From positions 5,282,001-5,346,000 of the forward strand of contig NC_045150.1 in the NCBI RefSeq assembly GCF_008831285.2: a stretch of DNA of 64,000 bases. Reading direction: 5' to 3'. This document shows, piece by piece, positions 57,801-64,000 of the stretch. A program made the position numbers and the translations under genes. Below the pieces are notes generated by a model. It ran no database searches and was not told the origin of the DNA. It was given only the letters and a program-made list of their open reading frames with translations. The stretch is from Nymphaea colorata (lineage: Eukaryota; Streptophyta; Magnoliopsida; Nymphaeales; Nymphaeaceae). The first letter of the stretch is position 1. Every line of letters starts with the position of its first letter.

Positions 57801-58975
57801 ACACCCAAGAAAACTCAGATAAAGGAAAAATATAAAACAAGACAAACCATACGACAATCTCAGAAGACATCTATATCAAAAACAACAGTCACAACCAGTA
57901 TTCTTCAAACCAACACCACATATCTCAAACTTTATCAGGGAAGCACTCTTCCCTGCAACAACTATATAAGCTACCTGAATAAGGAAATTACAGAAAAAAA
58001 AGATACCAATGCTTATAACAATGAAAAGCAACTTGAACGCTAGAAAAAGTAGCGTCAAATACCACAATAAACGCTGCAAGCATTCAATGATTATGTACAG
58101 AATTTTTAATAAATTTATAAAATTATGAAAGCAAAAACCGATAACATGTAGTCATCGGGATGGGATCGACGATAACAATGACAGAAAACAAATGTTATTC
58201 AAAGAAAACTTCGTCCTAAGTATGTATATGGAAGACAAACAATGAATCGAGATCTGAGGTACTCCAGTGCAGCAACAAACCCTTAAATCCGCAAGCAATC
58301 AGAAGTTAAAGATAGAGTGCGTCCAGCCAAAAGAAAAGACATGATAAATAGCAGAAAGCGGCTACAAGAAAAGAAAAAGCGAAAGCCACGCCTTTTAGCC
58401 CTCCTTGGATCGATTAGAGAGAGCTCGGCGAGCTTATCCGCAGGCATCGCCTTCTTCACGTCCGCCACCGACTCCACCGCAACCGGAAACGATGAAGGCC
58501 CTGGAAACCCATCGACCGATCCGGCCCTCCGGTGCTGCGGTCTCCACCCAGCTTCCGGCATCGGCGCTGTCGGGGCCCCGTTCTCCGCTGCTCCTGCCTT
58601 GAACCCCAGGCCGTCCAGGAATGCCGCGTCCATAGACAAACTTCTCAAGTGTGTGGCACCTCCTCCTCCACCAGATCCAACCTCCTCCTTGACTACGCTC
58701 GTGGGCTCCGGGGACTTCTCGGTGTCCATGAGCGCCAGAAACTGCAACCCGTCTCCGGAATTGTTGTCCTCAGAGAGCGATGGGACGTCAAGGAACGGTA
58801 ATTCAGCGTCAACGTCGAATAGGAAATCGTCCGGCAGTCGGAAGGCGATTTCCGAGTGGGCTCGGCGGTGCGAGCCCCGTCGTGGGTTGTCCGCCATCTG
58901 ATCGAGGGTTTCCCTGCCGGAATTTCCGCCAGATAAGGAACCTCCGGCGCCCCCGCCGGAGAACTGGGTCTCCAT
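44654..58975 (-). CDS. Group I bZIP transcription factor (VIP1/RF2a/RSG type), 4 exons
   Basis: Exons on the minus strand: 58975-58392, 57789-57657, 56078-55994, 44916-44654; 354 aa, normal for the group. The basic region [12 protein letters not shown] (199-210) has lysine at the place where most bZIPs have arginine, a hallmark of group I. A leucine zipper ([26 protein letters not shown], then [25 protein letters not shown]) follows. Three HxRxxS motifs (serines 41, 114, 153) match the 14-3-3 docking and phosphorylation sites known in VIP1 and RSG, which hold these factors in the cytoplasm until they are released. The C-terminus is Gln/Pro/Asn-rich. Intron 1 appears to start with GC rather than GT; the frame closes only if it does. 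Intron 3 is 11.1 kb and holds several retrotransposon pieces. The coding sequence looks intact. Confidence 0.93.
44917..46257. other. bZIP intron 3, 3'-most part
   Basis: AT-rich intron sequence with a (CA)n(TA)n tract at 45843-45879 and small A/T runs. No element or gene is recognised. Confidence 0.6.
46258..46600. repeat. LTR-like repeat related to 42895-43380
   Basis: CCCCATGTATGTAAGGCTTGAGAATA near 46260 and CCCCATGTGTGTAAAGGATGAGAATA near 46536 flank sequence with GTTTGCCTTAAGGAAGATGCATTGTAACACC. The last phrase parallels GTGCCTTAAAAGAGTGGATTGTAA at about 43160. Old gypsy-type LTR sequence is the best guess. Confidence 0.45.
46687..46768. repeat. Exact 41-bp tandem duplication
   Basis: Two units of ACAGCTATCAGTTGTCTAGG...CTTTCTAGGTGC lie head to tail with no visible mismatch, so the duplication is recent. 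Confidence 0.9.
46769..47929. other. bZIP intron 3 segment with an A-rich dispersed repeat
   Basis: An open frame at 47050-47355 has no family signature. From about 47460 to 47850 lies an A-rich repeat (GGAAAAAGTAAAATAAATGA, AAACTAACAAGAAACATAAAAAA) seen again at 54760-55130 with about the same order of phrases. Confidence 0.55.
47930..48790 (+). pseudogene. Degenerate copia gag
   Basis: Reading in shifting frames: [15 protein letters not shown] at the start, a central HLQLE...[10 protein letters not shown] piece near 48460, and a CCHC zinc knuckle [14 protein letters not shown] at 48703-48744. These are in the order of a copia gag, with several stops. No pol follows. Confidence 0.75.
49084..49302 (-). 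repeat. 3' LTR of the compact element
   Basis: 219 bp, colinear with 51939-52141. Shared words include TATAAATAAGGGAATTGG (a possible promoter box) and GACCCAGAAAATGGC. By eye the two LTRs differ at roughly one base in eight to ten plus indels, so the insertion is not recent. Confidence 0.85.
49720..51150 (-). pseudogene. Captured fragment of an ARM-repeat superfamily protein gene
   Basis: The minus strand reads, in order and with frame breaks, [42 protein letters not shown], then [39 protein letters not shown] (two frames joined) and [18 protein letters not shown]. This order and wording match a large plant ARM/HEAT-type protein that I know from Arabidopsis (At3g57570-like). The piece runs in the element's own transcription direction and seems to lack introns, as expected if an RNA was copied. 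It has many stops and cannot make the host protein. The left limit is set where the similarity ends, after KIRKMLQ; the upper limit is approximate. Confidence 0.65.
51330..51610 (+). other. Unidentified coding-like stretch inside the compact element
   Basis: The plus strand holds one frame with few stops and protein-like composition: [20 protein letters not shown], then [10 protein letters not shown] and [15 protein letters not shown] do not recognise the family. It runs opposite to the element, and may be a second captured fragment. Confidence 0.35.
51600..51935 (-). CDS. Short gag-position ORF of the compact element, unknown product
   Basis: The open frame follows the primer-binding site at the place of gag. 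It reads [20 protein letters not shown] and a hydrophilic, Glu/Ser-rich remainder of about 110 residues, with predicted coiled-coil character by eye. It has no zinc knuckle. It may be a remnant of a gypsy-type gag N-terminus. It ends at a stop near 51600. Confidence 0.4.
   Translation of the reverse strand, partial: VSERQCLRMQSANSGECHSEKMETSVARIDQKRDGINDLWETMMAEYRQMSLMLEKFLGKKLTEVALSDKEFHARLSTDSETSDCKSEEDAPSVGSNTLLTGDTARKCCTV
51939..52141 (-). repeat. 5' LTR of the compact element
   Basis: 203 bp, starting TGTTAGTGTCC on the minus strand and ending GTTGCTAACA, followed by the primer-binding site. Confidence 0.85.
52142..53589. other. bZIP intron 3 segment without recognised genes
   Basis: It is mostly pyrimidine-rich AT sequence. 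A polypurine stretch of GA/GGA words lies at 53345-53430. The phrase CAGCACTGAA recurs about four times between 52787 and 52870. No domain is found in the open frames. Confidence 0.55.
53590..54190 (+). pseudogene. Degenerate copia gag fragment
   Basis: The frame at 53634-53939 reads [32 protein letters not shown] and [20 protein letters not shown], the UBN2-type gag core. Farther on, a WFNPK-like phrase similar to that of the copia element at 16510 appears near 54175. No pol follows. Confidence 0.75.
54437..54550. repeat. Inverted repeat with about 32-bp arms
   Basis: The arm ATACACGGGTGTGCCTGTGC...GAAGTGT and the facing arm ACACTTC...GCACAGGCACACACGTGTAT are nearly perfect complements around a loop of about 50 bases. 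Confidence 0.8.
54551..55993. other. bZIP intron 3, 5'-most part
   Basis: The second copy of the A-rich repeat lies at 54760-55130. A long CTCCTC/TTCCTC polypyrimidine tract runs from 55490 to 55625. Open frames across the tract are low-complexity artefacts. Confidence 0.6.
56079..57656. other. bZIP intron 2
   Basis: Three tandem copies of a CTTCAACAACCTA-type unit lie at about 56622-56690 and a (TTC)n microsatellite at 56693-56735. No coding sequence is supported. Confidence 0.65.
57790..58391 (-). other. bZIP intron 1 with a GC-AG boundary
   Basis: Read on the minus strand, exon 1 ends CTAAAAG and the intron begins GCGTGG; it ends GTAG before AATTCTTGCC. Using the GT two bases later would break the frame of the basic region. 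This makes it a probable GC-AG intron. Confidence 0.65.
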
Positions 58976-59834
58976 AACGGTCGGAGAAATTCGAGATCAA
59001 TCGCCGGAACGCGGGTTGGTCCGCCCTTCTACTACTCCCATTCGATGATGAAGTGTGCTTTTGCCGTTTCCCTCAACTCAGAGAGAGGGAGAGAGAACAG
59101 GAAGCCCTCCGTGGGACAACGGTGGAAAAACGGTAAAAAGATTTCTTTGGCCGTGGGACCCACGGAACTGCAGGAGTCGCCGTTTCCGGATGCAAGGCAG
59201 CTGAATCTTAGCTTTAACTGTGTACGTGGATAGCATTTTTTTTTATTTTACAACTTTTTATTTTATAATGTTTCAACGCATAATGATTGATCATTTTCCA
59301 CAAATATCATATCTTACTAAGATGATTTCAATTTTCACAAATATCTTGTCAAACTATGGACGATTTTATACAAGTAAACAATAGTCTCTCCGTGGCATAA
59401 GCATGCTCAATTTCTTCATGGTGGAAACATGCTTTCATATGAAGGCTTTGGAAACCTCCATTAGAACATCAAATTTCATTTTCTCCTGAAAATTCCTACG
59501 TATTCATCATTCCTGGTGACAACTAAATACTCCAATCAATGTTTCATGAATATAATGTTATGATCTGTTGACGAAGTTTACTTTGCAAAGTCACAAATTA
59601 GTCATGAACTTGACAACAATCTCAAGCAATAGCTGACATTATGTGACCATGGCGTGGAGCAAGTCACAAATGATTAGCCATTGCACATTAATTAGTGTTT
59701 TACAGTAATGTAACTACAATTTTGAAGACAAAATTAGTGTTTTACATATAAAATAGATGCAATACAGTTGAACTTCTGGTACCATTTAATTTGACTTAAT
59801 CTTTGTTGTTTGATTTATCCATTGTTGATGAAGA
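58976..59834. other. bZIP upstream region and spacer
   Basis: The first 260 bases are GC-rich with a GAGAGAGGGAGAGAGA run at about 59080-59097 and probably hold the bZIP leader and promoter (minus strand). The rest is AT-rich with no gene. Confidence 0.6.
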
Positions 59835-60343
59835 AGTTGAGGGGTATAAGATATCATATGTTGCATCCAAATGTTACTCTTATCAGCAAAAGAGACTGAA
59901 TGGTCACCAAAATGGCCTATAAATATAGTTGTAAATGTTGATGACAACAATGGGAGAGAAATAGCAGCCATGAACCAATTGGTTGAAGATGTTAATGAAA
60001 TATTAATTGCGAGTAGCTTTTATAGTGCAGTAGTTAAAGATGTAATGGATACAATAGCTAATGGTTTTATGAATGCACTCATACTTGAGCAAAGGAGAAC
60101 CCAGTGTGATGATACAGATGGAACAAAAGAAAATATTTCGGTAGATGCATGTATCCATGAACAAAGCATAGAAGACCTTCCATATGTTGCGTACTTGAAT
60201 AGAGGAACAACCGCCCTAATGCATATGGAGCAAAGGAAAGATGTTTTGATACTTCAAAGTGGATCTATTGTGCGAAGAGTGTGTTATGCTCCTCGGTTGT
60301 GTGTCATGTCCCTTTCCCTAAGCAACCAACTCCTTTCCTTTCC

Positions 60344-60457
60344 ATTAATGATACTGAAGGTCACTGATTCAGGTCAGACAAATCCTGATATGTGCACACG
60401 ATTAATGATACTGAAGGTCACTGATTCAGGTCAGACAAATCCTGATATGTGCACACG
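60344..60457. repeat. Exact 57-bp in-frame tandem duplication
   Basis: Two units that each read LMILKVTDSGQTNPDMCTR (19 codons) lie head to tail. They keep the frame and appear identical, so the event is younger than the decay around it. Confidence 0.9.
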
Positions 60458-60965
60458 TTCATGAATAAAGCACAAAGGATTTTATTGTCATTGGAGATTT
60501 CACATGAAGGAATGAAGTTTAGTGATGAAGAATGCATTCACCTTCTACAATAATTATGCATTCTAACATGAGTTTTGTGTTAAAAGAAGTAATCATGGTA
60601 AAAATAAAAAACATGATGGTTGCAAAGCAGACTTAATGTGTCCACAAGAGGGATAAATGAAGAAGAGCATGACAGCAAAATTCAATTAGGACTTCAAGTT
60701 GTAGACTTGGTATAAGGATGGTGATAAGAGACATAAATTTTAGATCTATTGCTTAAAATATTTGTAAGCAAAAACAACTGGCCCATGCCTTTTCGTGTTA
60801 TTGCCTACATGATGATGCCACACGTAATGGTAATGCAAGCTCATGCTACAATTGAAGAAATAGCATTTAATGTTGGTATTGTTATAAAACAAACATATAA
60901 CTACATTGACGAGATAATGGCAGGTATAAAAATGTGTCTTTTACATTGTTTGAACTAAAGAACCA

Positions 60966-60977
60966 CCCCCCCCCCCC
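60966..60977. repeat. Run of 12 C
   Basis: An isolated poly-C (poly-G on the minus strand) run lies inside the FAR1-like pseudogene, in otherwise AT-rich DNA. The count may be affected by sequencing. Confidence 0.85.
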
Positions 60978-61690
60978 AACAAAAACAAATAATCTATCAT
61001 AGAGAGCAATAAAATATGTCTTGTACTAGCTATTTGCAGAAGTTGAATGGAACCTGAATGAATGTTATAGTGTCTTTCCATTGGATGACAACGAATATGT
61101 ATTAAACATGTTTTAAAATAATGTTTGACGGTTGATAAACCATAAGGACAAAGGGAAGTGAGTAATGACATGTGACCTACAACATTTCTATACAAACACG
61201 ATTGACACCCAAAGGGTTGAGAGTATGCATGCGATACTTAAGAAGAACATCTACTTGTGCTTAACAATTTTCCGTTTCTTTGAGCAAGATGAGTTGCTTG
61301 TAAAGAATTTTGGAAGCAATGAGCATTGGATTGTAAAGGATTCACGCAATCTCGATAAAGATGGGGATGAAGATGTTGATGCATATAACATATGTATACA
61401 CTCTCACTATGTTTGAGAGAGTGAAAGTTGAACTTATTGAAGCTATTAATAGTTAACTAGAAATAACTGTATTCAAGGATAATGTGTACAAATACTAGGT
61501 GGGGTTATATATGGTGACTTGCAACATAGAAGGCATGACACTTCAATGCTCATCTACAAAATTCAAATTTAGTAATATTTTTTGTTAACATGCATTGAAA
61601 CTGCTGATACAGGAGAGCATAAATGAAATATCTCCATAATATGTACCACAATGTTGAACCAATAATGCTAAAAACATGTTGCTAGGTATT

Positions 61691-62589
61691 TATAACATTA
61701 CTAAGACCAACAACAACGACATATGTCTCATTGCTTCCCCATACTGACATTTATGTTGCTTGTTAATGCTTGTTGAAATTGTCAAATGGTTGCAACTGAA
61801 ACTATTGAGGTGCAAGATGTAGAAACTTGAACAACCTACAAAAGCGACTGTCTTGTGGAACTACTAAGAATTTGTTTCAGCCCAATAATTACTAATATAT
61901 ATTGGTTTACACATTCAGTACATTATGTATATTGTTTATGTTGTAGGAGCTAATATGCATGGACTTTTCTTGTAGCATCTGAAGTGCATGAGACGCATGG
62001 TAAGCAAAGTGCATCTGACATACCATTTTTGAGTTTTACATGACATAGAATGTGAAGTACATGTGAGATAGCATGCAAAGTGCATTTGGCATAGTACACA
62101 AAGTGCCACCCCCTAGTAGAGTACGTGACATTTCCATATGAACATTTCCAAAGTGATGTTGTTTGCTTGGATTATGATATGTCAAATGGCACAAGGAGAT
62201 GTTTGAACAACTATCCATGTGTGCAAAAGTTGCAAAATGGCGACAGACCTCTTTACAAACAATTTTTTTGGGGCTTCTTCCCTTTGTTGTTGTCGAATGT
62301 TCTTATTTTCAAGAAAATATTTTACTCAACATTTTTTGTTTAGAAATATTTAATGTTCTTAATTTTAGGAAATATTTTGCTGGACTTGCATTTTTGTTGA
62401 GAAATATTTAATGTTCTCTCAACTATCATCTATTCTTGCCATATGCCAAAACGACCCTGCTAGAGGTTATGCCTCCGATTAAATTAATCAAAAAATTAAG
62501 CTGATGAAAAAGGAATATACAAAATTACTCAAACAAGGATCAGAAGAATGATGGTGTTACCTATGACCCACAAAAAACCCGACCCAAGG
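61691..62589. other. Spacer
   Basis: It contains several AAAGTGCAT(T/C)TG(A/G)CATA phrases (61980-62110) and a degenerate repeat of GAAATATTTAATGTTCT (62342-62418). No gene is supported. Confidence 0.5.
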
Positions 62590-64000
62590 GAAAGAGTGTT
62601 AAGGCATAACATCAAGAAGTAAGGAGAGGATTTCCACTGATGGCTCAAGCAAGCTGCAAACAAAAAGATGGATTGCCGCAGCTATAGCAGCATGTCCCTT
62701 AGAAAACCTCGTCCTACCCATACAACAACTTTTGATCCAATTTAGCCAAAAAATTTGGTTAGAAAGTAACAAAATTGAGTTCCATTTGTCAGCATGAATA
62801 GTACACAGCAGGTTGTTGAGGGCGTTGGTTATAGGGAGAAGCAAATCACCGTCTACTATCTCTATGTGTGCGCACCAAAATTGTCCAGTATAGTTTTTCA
62901 CATCGTATGCGATGAATTTTTTTTCCGCCCCTGCTTAGTGAGACAATTTGGACACAAACCTGACCTAGTTGAATGGCAGGTCAGCTATCCATAGAGCAAC
63001 CAGTTAACATCCAAGCCCTGAAGTGTTGTGATTCGGTGTTACTTCTACCGGCAGCTATACAAGCATCTCCAGTAGTGTTCAAAATTTTACAGCACTCAGA
63101 TGAGAGATTTGAGTTGGCGAAGCCTAGCATATACCTATTCCTAAAATACATAGGCCTTAAACTATGGTGCCAAAGAAAATCTTCCAACACCTCACCAACC
63201 ATCCTAGTTTGGGACCGCTATTGAACCATCTTTTAAGAGCAACCACCGTGTTATCACTAGCAACTAACTTCTTTTTAAACTTGGTCATGTCCTACCCCCA
63301 AACCTATTTGGCCAAAGAACATGTCAAAAGAACATGAGAGATACTTTCTTCCTTTGCTTGGCAAACATGGCAGCGATTGGCGAGCAAGATTTCTCTTCTT
63401 TGGCTGCGGTCTTGAGTTGGGAGGTGTCCTTCCATGGCCATGTAGGTGAACCATTGCACCTGAGGTGGGTTTGGTTATTCCAAATCCATAGTCTCCAAGA
63501 GTCATTGGCAGTCTTCACTCTAAGTGTTGCCACAAGTCATGAAGGTAGATCTCCCTACTTAGAATCCCATGGAAGGTCAAGGAATTAGGGATCTATGAGA
63601 TAAGAGGGAGATCAACACCTACCCAAAGGCAGAAGGCTTTGAACGACGGCTCCAACCTGAGATCAGACTAGATAACCTCTTGGACAGAGCAACAGAGAAA
63701 ATTGCTAGCCCCAGCTATAATCGTTAGCTATAAGGAGCAGCACTAGGCACCTCTCGGACCAATTGTCATACCAAAAATTAATCCGACCAACCCCCGACAC
63801 CCATCTGACCTGCTCCTCAATCTTCTTCCATCCCCTATCAACTCCACGAAAGAACTAGGGTTTTTGCCTTTGGCTTTGACAATGACAGCCCATCCATTCA
63901 GGTACTTTTGTGCCACAAGAGACTCTCACCAATTGCATGTAGAGACCACATTTAAAGCCATCTTCGCCAGATGCACCAAGTTCTCCTCTTTGATATGCTT
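62590..64000 (-). pseudogene. LINE retrotransposon, C-terminal part (truncated by the window)
   Basis: Minus strand from 64000 down: ENLVHLAKMALNVVST and KYLNGWAVIVKAKGKNPSSF are the stretch after the reverse transcriptase. EEQVRWVSGVGRINFWYDNW is the usual LINE phrase, and a zf-RVT segment (RLWIWNNQTH, then AMFAKQRKKVSLMF in shifting frames) follows near 63340-63500. Stops and frame changes abound. The RT core would lie to the right of the window. The left border is not defined. Confidence 0.65.

Larger units (their letters stand above)
59835..61690 (+). pseudogene. FAR1-like / MULE transposase-derived pseudogene
   Basis: Pieces in order: an N-terminal open frame (59871-60464) of unclear identity; a FAR1 DNA-binding-like segment (GMKFSDEE, then AFTFYNNYA and FCVKRSNHGKNKKHDGCKAD) at 60510-60640; a KQTYNYI-type piece near 60890. 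TIDTQRVESMHAILKK at 61200-61250 is the transposase C-terminal part. Finally an eroded SWIM-type stretch (LQCSSTKFKFSNIFC, HALKLL) near 61540-61610. The transposase catalytic core is missing between 60930 and 61040 and there are many stops. It could be a decayed FAR1-RELATED SEQUENCE gene or a transposon; both share this architecture. Confidence 0.65.

Noticed and set aside
58317..58977. Several plus-strand frames of 65-194 codons
   Set aside because: Antisense shadows of bZIP exon 1, whose minus-strand frame has clear family motifs.
1..64000. CRISPR arrays, operons, bacterial-type systems
   Set aside because: No regularly spaced repeats or gene sets of that kind; the sequence is clearly plant nuclear DNA.
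1..64000. Functional tRNA or rRNA genes
   Set aside because: No sequence with both Pol III boxes and a foldable cloverleaf, and no rRNA-like stretch, was found by eye.

Overview
This is nuclear DNA from a flowering plant. Five spliced or intron-free genes of plant-typical families sit among LTR retrotransposons, LINE, SINE and MITE pieces and many (TA)n, (GA)n and (CA)n microsatellites. Several introns are very long because mobile elements sit inside them. I cannot name the species from sequence alone.

Layout. 1-1429: decayed Ty1/copia element with its 3' LTR. 4091-8209 (+): WAT1-related/EamA transporter, 7 exons, 384 aa. 10708-22769 (+): 20S proteasome subunit beta type-3, 7 exons, 204 aa; its fourth intron (8.4 kb) holds a Ty1/copia element at 15004-20431 with two LTRs and a TGATG target duplication. 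22770-26592: a tRNA-derived SINE, a MITE and a LINE fragment. 26593-28251 (-): intron-free PPR protein of the PLS/E class, 552 aa. 30550-40309 (+): cellulose synthase-like protein, G-like, 6 exons, 737 aa; several copies of one MITE-like family lie in its introns. 40310-44653: TE debris with a small plastid rps7-derived piece. 44654-58975 (-): group I bZIP transcription factor (VIP1/RF2a/RSG type), 4 exons, 354 aa; its third intron (11 kb) contains, among others, a compact LTR retrotransposon that appears to carry a fragment of a host ARM-repeat gene. 58976-64000: the bZIP upstream region, a FAR1-like/MULE pseudogene and the 3' part of a LINE on the minus strand.

The five genes have unrelated roles (membrane transport, protein turnover, organelle RNA processing, cell-wall polysaccharide synthesis, transcription). 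I see no sign of a gene cluster. All five reading frames close after splicing at the sites I give; apart from one GC-AG intron the sites are GT-AG.

Most worth checking: gene-fragment capture by the LTR element at 49084-52141; the dispersed ~340 bp inverted-repeat family and its head-to-head palindrome at 33667-33747; the plastid rps7 fragment; the GC-AG intron in the bZIP gene; and two CslG introns that begin directly with (CT)n microsatellites. All homology statements rest on motif recognition by eye; no database search was run.
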